DNA from: UBA10329 sp964500205
GTDB lineage: Bacteria > Bacteroidota > Bacteroidia > UBA10329
NCBI GenBank assembly: GCA_964500205.1
Contig: CAZCNS010000013.1
Location: forward strand, 67,108 to 131,107
Length of the DNA: 64,000 bases
Reading direction: 5' to 3'
The notes under the pieces are model-generated. The model saw only the letters and a program-made list of their open reading frames with translations. It was not told the DNA's origin and made no database searches. Shown piece by piece: positions 52,646 to 60,779 of the stretch (the stretch's first letter is position 1; the number at the start of each line of letters is the position of its first letter). The position numbers and the translations under genes were made by a program.

Positions 52646-52936
52646 TTAGGGGGCTATTTCTAAACGTAACGTAAGTAGCATGGTAGGGATATAAGCTACA
52701 ACGAGTACGATTTGAGTCCAAAGGATTAGTTGATAACGAAGCTTTTCCCTACCATCACTCTCATCTTTTATGACTTTCATGAAGTGTCGATAATCGGAGA
52801 GCTTAGCAAAAAGGAGGTTATCAGAGGAAGATGGATATCCTTTCAATTCCAGCACTCTGACCATGCGCAGGTAGAGCACAATTCCGATGACCCCGAATAT
52901 CAGAAAGATCACTATCGGGATTACTGGAACTTCCAT
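52646..52936 (-). CDS. Small two-helix membrane protein, unknown
   Basis: 96 residues from the ATG at 52936, 11 nt after the sufC stop. One N-terminal membrane helix (IPIVIFLIFGVIGIVLYL), a charged loop, and a second helix (LILWTQIVLVVAYIPTMLLT). I know of no such protein in other suf operons. No family is recognised. Confidence 0.65.
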   Translation of the reverse strand: MEVPVIPIVIFLIFGVIGIVLYLRMVRVLELKGYPSSSDNLLFAKLSDYRHFMKVIKDESDGREKLRYQLILWTQIVLVVAYIPTMLLTLRLEIAP

Positions 52937-52947
52937 CAAATCATCGA

Positions 52948-53706
52948 TTAAACAGCCTCTTCCAGTTCCGCCTTTATCCAGTCGTACCCCTTCTCCTCCA
53001 GCTCCAACGCCAGCTCCTTTGTCCCTGATTTCACGATGCGGCCGTTGTAGAGCACATGCACGAAGTCCGGCACAATGTAGTCGAGCAGCCGCTGGTAGTG
53101 CGTGATGACGATGAAGGCCTTGTCCTTGCCACGGAGCTTGTTCACCCCGTTGGCAACGATGCGTAGCGCGTCAATGTCGAGGCCAGAGTCGGTCTCATCT
53201 AGGATGGACAACTTGGGGTCGAGCATCGCCATCTGAAAGATCTCGTTGCGCTTCTTCTCTCCGCCAGAGAAACCCTCGTTCACCGCACGGCCCGCAAGGT
53301 CAGCGGTCAGTTCCACCATTTCCTTCTTCTCTTTCATGTAAGCGAGAAAGGATTTTGCGTCCAGCTCCGGCAGTCCACGATGCTTGCGCACTTCAGTGAG
53401 CGCGGCACGTAGGAAGTTGGTGTTGCTCACCCCGGGGATTTCGATGGGGTACTGAAACGCAAGGAAAACACCTTCCCTTGCGCGTTCTTCTGGTGCCATT
53501 TCGAGCAGATCCTTTCCGTCCAGGTCAACGGTTCCTTGAGTGACCTCGAAGTTCTCGTTGCCCGCCAGCACTGAGGCCAACGTGCTCTTGCCCGAGCCGT
53601 TTGGGCCCATGATGGCGTGTACTTCCCCGGGGTTCACGGTGAGATTGAATCCTTTCAGGATGTTCTTCTCCTCTACCCGTGCATGTAAATTCTTAATTAT
53701 CAACAT
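52948..53706 (-). CDS. sufC: SufC ATPase
   Basis: 252 residues. ABC-type ATPase of the SufBCD complex. Walker A GPNGSGKST, Q-loop AFQYPIEIPGV, signature FSGGEKKRNEI, and LDETDSGLDIDAL. All motifs intact. Confidence 0.97.
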   Translation of the reverse strand: MLIIKNLHARVEEKNILKGFNLTVNPGEVHAIMGPNGSGKSTLASVLAGNENFEVTQGTVDLDGKDLLEMAPEERAREGVFLAFQYPIEIPGVSNTNFLRAALTEVRKHRGLPELDAKSFLAYMKEKKEMVELTADLAGRAVNEGFSGGEKKRNEIFQMAMLDPKLSILDETDSGLDIDALRIVANGVNKLRGKDKAFIVITHYQRLLDYIVPDFVHVLYNGRIVKSGTKELALELEEKGYDWIKAELEEAV

Positions 53707-53731
53707 TGGTTTCTGTTTGAATTTCTGATGG

Positions 53732-53840
53732 TTTCACGCAAAGGGCGCAAAGGGTTTCGCAAATAGCGCAAAGCCTTTTACTATCGGGTTATTTTTTTCT
53801 GTGCGTTCTCTGCGCTTTTCCTTTGTGTTCTCTGAGTGAA
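53732..53840. repeat. CGCAAAG-type dispersed repeat between sufB and sufC
   Basis: Bases 53732-53773 hold repeated GCGCAAAG/TCGCAAAT words after TTTCACGCAAAG, the complement of the tract at 7396-7417. Bases 53798-53840 (TGCGTTCTCTGCGC ... CTTTGTGTTCTCTGAGTG) are related words. Confidence 0.7.
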
Positions 53841-53844
53841 AAAA

Positions 53845-55305
53845 TTATCCCACGCTACCTTCGAGACTCACCGCCAACAGCTTCTGCGCTTCCACTGCGA
53901 ATTCCATCGGTAGTTTGTTCAGCACCTCTTTGCAGTATCCGTTCACGATGAGTCCGATGGCCTGCTCTGTGTCGAGGCCGCGTTGGTTGCAGTAGAAGAT
54001 CTGGTCTTCGCCCACCTTGCTGGTAGTGGCCTCGTGCTCCACTTTGGCTGTGCTGTTCTGCGTTTCGATGTAAGGAAAGGTGTGAGCTCCGCACTGGTCG
54101 CCCAGCAGCAGCGAATCGCATTGCGAGAAATTTCGGGCATTGGTTGCGTTTCGGCCTATCCGCACGAGTCCTCGGTACGAGTTATTGCTCTTTCCCGCAG
54201 AGATTCCTTTACTGATGATGGTGCTTTTGGTGTTTTTTCCCAAGTGGATCATCTTGGTGCCCGTGTCGGCCTGTTGGAAGTTGTTGGTTACCGCTACCGA
54301 ATAGAACTCCCCGATGCTGTTGTCACCTTTCAAAATGCAGCTCGGATACTTCCAGGTGATGGCCGAACCTGTTTCGACCTGCGTCCAGCTGATCTTCGCG
54401 TAATCACCCGCGCAGATGCCACGTTTGGTGACGAAGTTGTAGATGCCGCCCTTACCGTTCTTATCGCCAGGGAACCAGTTCTGCACGGTTGAGTATTTGA
54501 TCTCCGCGCCTTTCAGGGCCACCAGTTCCACCACTGCCGCGTGTAGCTGATTCTCATCGCGCTGAGGCGCGGTGCAGCCTTCGAGGTAGCTCACATAGCT
54601 ATCTTCATCTGCAATGACCAACGTCCGCTCAAACTGCCCCGTGTTCATGGCGTTGATGCGGAAATAGGTGCTCAGTTCCATCGGGCAGCGCACACCCTTG
54701 GGGATGTAGCAGAAAGACCCATCGCTGAACACGGCCGAATTCAAGGCAGCGTAGTAGTTGTCCGTCATCGGCACCACCGAGCCGAGGTACTCGCGCACCA
54801 GATCAGGGTGTTCCTGAACCGCCTCGCTGAAGGAGCAGAAAATGACGCCCTTCTCACGCAGGGTCTCACGGAAGGTGGTCTTTACTGATACGCTATCGAA
54901 AACCGCATCCACAGCCACGTTCGACCCTGCCACGTTGAGCAATCTTTTCTGTTCTTCTAATGAAATGCCCAGCTTCTCGAACGTGGCGAGCATCTCCGGA
55001 TCCACCTCATCGAGGCTGCTGATCTCTGGTTTCTTCTTCGGGGCTGAGTAGTAGATGATGTTCTGGAAATCGACCTTCGGATAGTGGATGTGGGCCCACT
55101 CAGGCTCTTCCATTGTGAGCCAGTGGCGGTAAGCCTTCAGCCGCCATTCGGTAAGCCATTCGGGTTCGTTCTTCTTGGCCGAGATGGCACGCACGATCTC
55201 CTCATTGAGACCCATCGGCAGTTCATCTGCCTCGATGTCAATGCTCCAACCGTATTCGTATTCCTTCTCTGTGAACTCCTTGAGGAGCTGATTTTCTTCT
55301 GCCAT
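53845..55305 (-). CDS. sufB: Fe-S cluster assembly protein SufB
   Basis: 486 residues, usual SufB length. SufB with SufC and SufD builds the nascent cluster. The N-terminal EYGWSIDIEADELPMGLNEE and the beta-helix with GTAP-like CTAPQRDENQLHAA, CAGDYAKISWTQVETGSAIT and CDSLLLGDQCGAHTFPY are characteristic. 45 nt after sufA. Confidence 0.97.
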   Translation of the reverse strand: MAEENQLLKEFTEKEYEYGWSIDIEADELPMGLNEEIVRAISAKKNEPEWLTEWRLKAYRHWLTMEEPEWAHIHYPKVDFQNIIYYSAPKKKPEISSLDEVDPEMLATFEKLGISLEEQKRLLNVAGSNVAVDAVFDSVSVKTTFRETLREKGVIFCSFSEAVQEHPDLVREYLGSVVPMTDNYYAALNSAVFSDGSFCYIPKGVRCPMELSTYFRINAMNTGQFERTLVIADEDSYVSYLEGCTAPQRDENQLHAAVVELVALKGAEIKYSTVQNWFPGDKNGKGGIYNFVTKRGICAGDYAKISWTQVETGSAITWKYPSCILKGDNSIGEFYSVAVTNNFQQADTGTKMIHLGKNTKSTIISKGISAGKSNNSYRGLVRIGRNATNARNFSQCDSLLLGDQCGAHTFPYIETQNSTAKVEHEATTSKVGEDQIFYCNQRGLDTEQAIGLIVNGYCKEVLNKLPMEFAVEAQKLLAVSLEGSVG

Positions 55306-55350
55306 CTATCTGATGTTTAACTGACTCGGTGAAGGGGTCAATCTTTCTGA

Positions 55351-55680
55351 TTAAACCGCGAAGCTTTCCCCACATCCGCAGGTTCTGCTTGCATTCGGGT
55401 TGATGAATACAAAGCCTTTTCCATTCAACCCACCGCTGTAATCCAACTCGGTGCCGATAAGGTAGAGGAAGCTCTTCTTGTCGACCACCACGCGGATGCC
55501 ATTGTTCTCAAAGACTTTGTCATCCTCTTTGAGGTCGGTGTCGAAGGTCAGGTCGTAGCTTAGGCCCGAGCACCCACCGCCTTTCACTCCTACACGGATA
55601 AAAGCCTCTGCTGGTGTCTTACCGTCTTCCTCCATCAGGTTCACGGCCTTCTTTTTGGCGTTCTCTGTCACTGTTATCAT
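55351..55680 (-). CDS. sufA: A-type Fe-S carrier (SufA/IscA/ErpA family)
   Basis: 109 residues. The three cluster cysteines are C37 (GGGCSGLSY), C101 and C103 (SRTCGCGESF). It passes clusters to target proteins. First gene of the suf operon, directly after the promoter and palindrome. Confidence 0.96.
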   Translation of the reverse strand: MITVTENAKKKAVNLMEEDGKTPAEAFIRVGVKGGGCSGLSYDLTFDTDLKEDDKVFENNGIRVVVDKKSFLYLIGTELDYSGGLNGKGFVFINPNASRTCGCGESFAV

Positions 55681-55702
55681 GGCTCAGTGTCTCAACAGTT
55701 TT

Positions 55703-55723
55703 TATTTAGATTAGTTCTAAATA
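55703..55723. promoter_or_regulatory. Operator palindrome at the suf transcription start
   Basis: Perfect inverted repeat with 8-bp arms TATTTAGA and TCTAAATA around the 5-nt spacer TTAGT. It starts 7 nt downstream of the -7 box, so it covers the likely start site, where a repressor would act. The AT-rich form suits a metal- or Fe-S-sensing regulator (Fur, DtxR or Rrf2 types), but which one is not known from the sequence. Confidence 0.72.
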
Positions 55724-55730
55724 GCGGGCG

Positions 55731-55760
55731 CAAAAATACCACAATCAGGGTATATGGCAA
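55731..55760 (-). promoter_or_regulatory. Promoter of the suf operon
   Basis: Minus strand: TTG (55758-55760), 19 nt, then TATTTTTG (55731-55738). Both elements and the spacing fit the Bacteroidota -33/-7 promoter. Confidence 0.78.
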
Positions 55761-55800
55761 GAATTTTAAGCCGACAGTGAATTCTTTCTTGAACTCGTTT

Positions 55801-55808
55801 TACTTTTG
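55801..55808 (+). promoter_or_regulatory. -7 promoter box of the thioredoxin-like T9SS gene
   Basis: TACTTTTG, exact TAnnTTTG, 38 nt before the ATG. Confidence 0.55.
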
Positions 55809-55846
55809 ATTTTCATCAATTCATCTTCTAATCAAATTTTCGGTTC

Positions 55847-56662
55847 ATGAAAAAATTCTACACGATTTGCATTTCCATGCTTGCCACTGTGCAACTTTCC
55901 GTTGCCCAGACCCCTCTAACCACCGCTGCCGATTTCACGGTGACCACCATGGATGGAGAGGAGATTCACCTGTTTGACCTGCTTGATGACGGCAAACATG
56001 TGGTCATTGATTTCTTCGCATACTGGTGTGGCACTTGTGCTAACCTTGCGCCTCAGTTCAAGACTGCTTATCAGAACTTCGGGTGCAACTCGGGTGATGT
56101 GTTCTTTCTGAAAATTGAAGGAGATGGCACAGATGCTCAGACTGCTAACTTCATGGAGAATGTTGGCTCTGAGGGAAGTTCTCCCGTTGTCAGTGGCCTC
56201 GGGGGTGGAGGGCAGGCCGTGGATATCGCTTACGGTATATCCGCTTATCCTACGTTTGTGATGATTGCTCCGGATCGGTCCATCGTAAGTCAGGACATCT
56301 GGCCGTTCTCTGCCAGCATTGTGGCCAATGAACTAAGTGCGGTCGGCATTCAGCCCAAGAGCTGTGAGAGCGTGAACACCAGCATTGAGGAAGCTCCTGA
56401 GACCATGGCACTTGATGTGTTCCCCAATCCTGCTCAGAGCGAACTGAACATACGATTCACCCTCAGTACGTCAGAGCGTGTGCGCTTCGAGGTTTATGAT
56501 GTGATGGGAGTGCTGGTAAGTTCGGTGCCTTTTGCTTCCTTCTCCACCGGTACTGGCATCTCCAGAGTATCGCTCGATGGTTTTGCCAGTGGTACTTACT
56601 TTCTGCGGATGTTCAGTGATTCACAGACATTGGGAAGCACAAGGTTCGTGGTGGTCAGATAG
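55847..56662 (+). CDS. Secreted thioredoxin-like protein with T9SS sorting domain
   Basis: 271 residues with a signal peptide ending SVAQ (about 20). The thioredoxin-like/TlpA fold has active site C61-G-T-C64 (FFAYWCGTC) and a cis-Pro region GISAYPTFVMI. The C-terminal ~75 residues (LDVFPNPAQSELNIRF ... GTYFLRMFS) are a type A T9SS domain. It is therefore likely exported to the surface, an unusual site for a CxxC oxidoreductase. Divergent from the suf operon. Single gene with a terminator. Confidence 0.92.
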   Translation: MKKFYTICISMLATVQLSVAQTPLTTAADFTVTTMDGEEIHLFDLLDDGKHVVIDFFAYWCGTCANLAPQFKTAYQNFGCNSGDVFFLKIEGDGTDAQTANFMENVGSEGSSPVVSGLGGGGQAVDIAYGISAYPTFVMIAPDRSIVSQDIWPFSASIVANELSAVGIQPKSCESVNTSIEEAPETMALDVFPNPAQSELNIRFTLSTSERVRFEVYDVMGVLVSSVPFASFSTGTGISRVSLDGFASGTYFLRMFSDSQTLGSTRFVVVR

Positions 56663-56692
56663 TTTCTTGTTGACGGTGAGTGCGGTCAACAC

Positions 56693-56727
56693 AAAGGGCC
56701 GTGGGGAATTTCTCCCCACGGCCCTTT
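56693..56727. terminator. Bidirectional terminator
   Basis: Perfect 15-bp arms (AAAGGGCCGTGGGGA and its complement) around a 5-nt loop, between two convergent genes. Confidence 0.93.
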
Positions 56728-56758
56728 CTACATATTGCATATTGCAAAAAAATGCAGG

Positions 56759-57784
56759 CTACTTCATCAGGAAAGTGAACCTGTCCACGTTCTTCAGTGC
56801 AATGCCCGTGCCTCTTGCCACAGCGCGCAATGGATCCTCGGCAATGTGCACGGGTAGTTTTGTTTTCATGCTGATGCGCTTGTCGAGGCCACGGAGCATA
56901 GAACCTCCACCAGCAAGGTAGAGCCCTGTGCGGTAAATGTCTGCCGAAAGCTCAGGCGGGGTCATCTCCAGTGCGTTGAGGATAGCTGTCTCAATCTTCG
57001 TGATGGACTTGTCAAGCGCATGGGCCACTTCCTGATAAGACACCGTGATCTCTTTGGGGATACCGGTCATGAGGTCACGTCCATGTACTGCAAGATCGGG
57101 CGGTGGGTTGTCCAGGTCGGTGATGGCGGCCCCAACCTCGATCTTGATGCGCTCGGCAGTGCGCTCACCGACAAGAATATTATGCTGTCTGCGCATGTAG
57201 TCCTCAATGTCGGCAGTGAAATCATCACCGGCCGTGCGGATGCTCCGGTCACAGACGATACCACCGAGCGCGATCACAGCGATTTCGCTGGTGCCGCCTC
57301 CAATGTCGATGATCATGTTGCCCATCGGCTCCTCCACGTCAATGCCGATGCCGATGGCAGCGGCCATGGGTTCTTGAATGAGGTATGGTTCACGCGCACC
57401 AGCGTGCTCTGCGGAGTCGCGAACTGCTCTTTTTTCCACCTCAGTGATACCCGAAGGGATGCAGATGACCATGCGGATGTGCGGAGGGAAGAAGTGCCGC
57501 TTACCGGGGTTAATCATCTTGATCATCCCTTTTATCATCTGCTCTGCGGCCTCAAAGTCAGCGATAACGCCATCTTTCAGCGGACGTATGGTCTCGATGT
57601 TCTTGTGGGTCTTGCCATGCATTTGCTGGGCCTTCTTGCCGATGGCCACGATCTTGCCTGTCTGAATGTCCTTGGCGACAATACTCGGTTCATCCACTAC
57701 GACCTTGTCGTTGAAGATGATAAGGGTGTTTGCAGTACCCAGATCGATAGCGATGTCTTGGCGGAAGAAATTGAACAGACCCAT
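56759..57784 (-). CDS. mreB: Rod-shape-determining protein MreB
   Basis: 341 residues from the ATG at 57784. Actin-like filament protein that places cell-wall synthesis. AIDLGTANTLIIF (phosphate 1), IDIGGGTSEIAVI (phosphate 2) and YLAGGGSMLRG (adenosine) are intact. A TACCTTCG box (57789-57796) lies 4 nt before the ATG. mreC and mreD are not in the window next to it; purH is upstream. Confidence 0.97.
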   Translation of the reverse strand: MGLFNFFRQDIAIDLGTANTLIIFNDKVVVDEPSIVAKDIQTGKIVAIGKKAQQMHGKTHKNIETIRPLKDGVIADFEAAEQMIKGMIKMINPGKRHFFPPHIRMVICIPSGITEVEKRAVRDSAEHAGAREPYLIQEPMAAAIGIGIDVEEPMGNMIIDIGGGTSEIAVIALGGIVCDRSIRTAGDDFTADIEDYMRRQHNILVGERTAERIKIEVGAAITDLDNPPPDLAVHGRDLMTGIPKEITVSYQEVAHALDKSITKIETAILNALEMTPPELSADIYRTGLYLAGGGSMLRGLDKRISMKTKLPVHIAEDPLRAVARGTGIALKNVDRFTFLMK

Positions 57785-57816
57785 GGGACGAAGGTAGCGA
57801 GTAGTTTGCTTGTCTG

Positions 57817-59331
57817 TTAATGTTTGAAATGCCTTACTCCGGTCATCACCATCGCGATTCCATTGTCGTTGCAATAGGTGATAGAGTCGTTGTCTTTAAT
57901 TGACCCACCGGGCTGCACCACTGCCTTAATGCCTTCTTTTCCAGCGATTTCCACACAGTCCGGGAATGGGAAAAAAGCGTCCGAGGCCATTACCGCACCA
58001 TTCAGGTCGAAGCCGAAACTCTTTGCTTTGGTGAGGGCGAATCTCAGTGCATCGACCCGTGAGGTCATACCGCAACCGCTTGCAAGCAGTTGTCCGCCCT
58101 TGGCCAGCACGATCGTGTTGCTTTTGGTGTGCTTCACCAGTTTGTTGGCGAATACAAGGTCAGCGGTCTCACTTTCGCTGGGTGTAAGCTCCGTCACGGG
58201 CTGCAGGTCGGCAGCGGTCTGCGTGCTGAGGTCGCGGTCCTGCTCCAGCACCCCATTGAGCAACGTTCGGAATTGGCGGTCAGGAAGGACGCACGGCTTC
58301 TGAACAAGGATGACGCGGTTCTTCTTCTGCTTCAGAATGTTGAGGGCATCGGCCGCGTATGAAGGGGCGATGATCACTTCAAAGAAGAGGTCGTTCATCA
58401 GCGCGGCTGTTGCCTCATCTAACTCTCGGTTCGCGATGAGCACACCTCCGAAGGCAGAGACCGGGTCGCCAGCGAGCGCATCTCGGTAGGCATCCGCCAA
58501 GGTTTCTCTACTGGCCAGTCCGCAGGCATTGTTGTGTTTGAGAATGGCGAAGGTCGGTTCATCGAACTCGGCAATGAGACTCACTGCCGCATCAATATCC
58601 AACAGGTTGTTATAGCTGAGTTCCTTGCCGTGCAACTGCTCGAAGAGCGCGTCCATATCACCGTGGAACCAGCCTCTCTGGTGCGGATTCTCCCCGTAGC
58701 GGAGCACCTTGGAGCCAGATTCGCGGTGCGAGAATCCACCATCACCGCTGAAGTAGCCATGAATGGCAGTATCATAATGAGATGAGACGGCAAATGCGGC
58801 TGTAGCGAATGCTTTCCTCTGCTCCATTGTGGTCTCCGCTGACGCAGAGAGAATCTCGGCCAGCGGGGCGTACTGGTCTTTGGAGGGCACGATCACCACA
58901 TCTTTGAAATTCTTGGCCGCAGCGCGGACGAGCGATATGCCACCGATGTCGATCTTTTCAATGATGTCCTGCTCTGAGGCGCCCGATGCCACCGTTTGCT
59001 CGAAAGGATAGAGGTCAACAATGACAAGATCCAACTGTGGAATCTCGTACTCGTCAAGCTGCGCGATGTCGTCATTAAGTTTCCGTCTGCCGAGAATGCC
59101 ACCGAAGACTTTAGGATGCAAGGTCTTCACACGTCCGCCCAGAATGCTCGGGTAGCCTGTAAGATCCTCCACCCGGAGCACTTTGGTGCCGATTTCTTCC
59201 AAATAGGTCTGTGTTCCGCCAGTGGAGTAAATGTTCACCCCGTGGCGAACAAGTTCCTTCACCAACGGTTCCAGACCTTCTTTGTGATAAACAGAGATGA
59301 GTGCATTCTTAATGAGTACCTTATCAGTCAT
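57817..59331 (-). CDS. purH: Bifunctional AICAR transformylase / IMP cyclohydrolase
   Basis: 504 residues. Last two steps of IMP synthesis. The N-terminal cyclohydrolase (VSVYHKEG-like ISVYHKEGLEPLV, STGGTQTYLEEIG) precedes the formyltransferase with ILKHNNACGLAS and SDAFFPFPDCVE. Ends 32 nt before mreB, so they may be co-transcribed. The leader (59332-59430) has a GGAGCGGC/GCCGCCTCC hairpin at 59352-59372. Confidence 0.96.
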   Translation of the reverse strand: MTDKVLIKNALISVYHKEGLEPLVKELVRHGVNIYSTGGTQTYLEEIGTKVLRVEDLTGYPSILGGRVKTLHPKVFGGILGRRKLNDDIAQLDEYEIPQLDLVIVDLYPFEQTVASGASEQDIIEKIDIGGISLVRAAAKNFKDVVIVPSKDQYAPLAEILSASAETTMEQRKAFATAAFAVSSHYDTAIHGYFSGDGGFSHRESGSKVLRYGENPHQRGWFHGDMDALFEQLHGKELSYNNLLDIDAAVSLIAEFDEPTFAILKHNNACGLASRETLADAYRDALAGDPVSAFGGVLIANRELDEATAALMNDLFFEVIIAPSYAADALNILKQKKNRVILVQKPCVLPDRQFRTLLNGVLEQDRDLSTQTAADLQPVTELTPSESETADLVFANKLVKHTKSNTIVLAKGGQLLASGCGMTSRVDALRFALTKAKSFGFDLNGAVMASDAFFPFPDCVEIAGKEGIKAVVQPGGSIKDNDSITYCNDNGIAMVMTGVRHFKH

Positions 59332-59429
59332 GATTTTTGAAAAATGAGGACAGGAGCGGCATCAGCCGCCTCCTTCAGGTGTAATTCGGGTCAGTTCAGG
59401 GTGTTGCGGGCAGCGAAGCCGCGCTACGG

Positions 59430-59437
59430 CAAAAGTA
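59430..59437 (-). promoter_or_regulatory. -7 promoter box of purH
   Basis: TACTTTTG on the minus strand, exact TAnnTTTG, about 100 nt before the ATG, giving a leader with a small GC-rich hairpin. Confidence 0.5.
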
Positions 59438-59460
59438 GTCCGATGCCTCGAGCGCAAGCC

Positions 59461-59468
59461 TACCTTTG
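59461..59468 (+). promoter_or_regulatory. -7 promoter box of the ABC permease gene
   Basis: TACCTTTG, exact TAnnTTTG, 40 nt before the ATG; back-to-back with the purH promoter. Confidence 0.58.
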
Positions 59469-59508
59469 CAAGCTCTTCTTGCACCTTTTTACCTGAGTTT
59501 TTAACAGC

Positions 59509-60756
59509 ATGGGCGTATTTCTCAAATTGCTTCAGGAGAGCGTTCGGATGGCCATGAATGCACTCGTGGTCAACAAGCTCCGTACCATGCTGTCCTTGCT
59601 GGGTATCACCATCGGTATCCTTGCCATCATCTCCGTTTTCACGATCGTGGATAGCATGGAGCGCAATATCCGTGAGAATGTGCAGTCGCTGGGAGACAAT
59701 ACCGTTTACGTCCAGAAATGGCCGTGGGCCACTGGTCGGGATTACGCTTGGTGGAAATACTGGCAGCGGCCACATCCGTCCCTTAGTGAGTTCAAGGAGT
59801 TACAGCGCAGAAGCAGTGCTGCCGATGCCGTTGTGTTTCAGGTGTCAGCCAATAAGACGGTGGAACACGCTGCCAATACCGTTGAGAATGTGAACATCGT
59901 GGCCGTGACGCACGATTTTGACCGCATCAAGTCGTTCAATATCGCGCTTGGCCGCTATTTCACCCTATTAGAGTCCAATTCAGGTAAGAATGTCTGCATC
60001 CTCGGCATGGCGGTTGCGCAGGGGCTTTTCGGCACGTCAGACCCTGTGGGTCGAACCGTCAAGGCTTTCGGTAGGAAGCTCGAGGTCATCGGTGTGTTCG
60101 ATATCGAGGGAGAGAGCATCTTTGGAAACAGCCTCGACAATCAGTTGCTGATGCCTGTAAACTACGCCAAGCAGCTTATCAAACTCGATGGTAGCAGCTC
60201 TGGCCCCATGATCATGGTGCGAGGCAAACAAGGTGTGGCTACCGATCAGCTGATAGACGAGCTGCGGGGCATCATGCGCAGCCTTCGCAGGCTCAAGCCT
60301 TTGGCCGAGGACAATTTCGCGCTCAACGAGGTGAGTGTGTTGTCCAAGTCGCTGGACAGCCTTTTCGCCATCATCAACATAGCAGGTACCATCATAGGTG
60401 GGTTCTCGATTCTTGTAGGAGGGTTCGGCATTGCGAACATCATGTTCGTGAGCGTGAAGGAGCGCACTAACCTCATCGGCATCGAGAAGTCGCTCGGTGC
60501 CAAGAACTGGTTCATTCTGATGGAGTTCCTCAGCGAGGCTGTGTTCCTCAGCCTGCTGGGCGGGTTGGCGGGCCTGCTGATCGTCTATCTGCTCACGCTG
60601 TTGGCTTCGAGCGTCTTCGATGTGAATCTTTATCTCACTGGGGCCAACATCTTGAAAGGAATCACCATCTCAGTGGGTATCGGCTTGGTGGCAGGCATCA
60701 TTCCAGCCTACCTCGCCTCGAAGCTTAGTCCAGTGGAGGCGATAAGGGCGAGTTGA
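59509..60756 (+). CDS. MacB/FtsX-type ABC transporter permease
   Basis: 415 residues. One N-terminal helix (MLSLLGITIGILAIISVFTI), a periplasmic MacB_PCD-like domain (about 50-270), then the three-helix FtsX domain (IVGGFGIANIMFVSVKERTNLIGIEKSLGAK split across helices). The end SKLSPVEAIRAS is typical. Such permeases extrude lipoproteins, peptides or drugs by mechanotransmission. No ATPase or fusion protein gene is adjacent. Confidence 0.92.
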   Translation: MGVFLKLLQESVRMAMNALVVNKLRTMLSLLGITIGILAIISVFTIVDSMERNIRENVQSLGDNTVYVQKWPWATGRDYAWWKYWQRPHPSLSEFKELQRRSSAADAVVFQVSANKTVEHAANTVENVNIVAVTHDFDRIKSFNIALGRYFTLLESNSGKNVCILGMAVAQGLFGTSDPVGRTVKAFGRKLEVIGVFDIEGESIFGNSLDNQLLMPVNYAKQLIKLDGSSSGPMIMVRGKQGVATDQLIDELRGIMRSLRRLKPLAEDNFALNEVSVLSKSLDSLFAIINIAGTIIGGFSILVGGFGIANIMFVSVKERTNLIGIEKSLGAKNWFILMEFLSEAVFLSLLGGLAGLLIVYLLTLLASSVFDVNLYLTGANILKGITISVGIGLVAGIIPAYLASKLSPVEAIRAS

Positions 60757-60779
60757 GGGGTGAGCTTCCTTTTTCTGCC

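Noticed and set aside
51661..52936. Prophage remnant
   Set aside because: The Bro-N gene alone suggests phage, but there is no integrase, attachment repeat or structural gene; only the sufD-derived duplication is seen.
59352..59372. Riboswitch in the purH leader
   Set aside because: Only one short imperfect GC hairpin is seen in about 100 nt; no purine or other aptamer core can be recognised.
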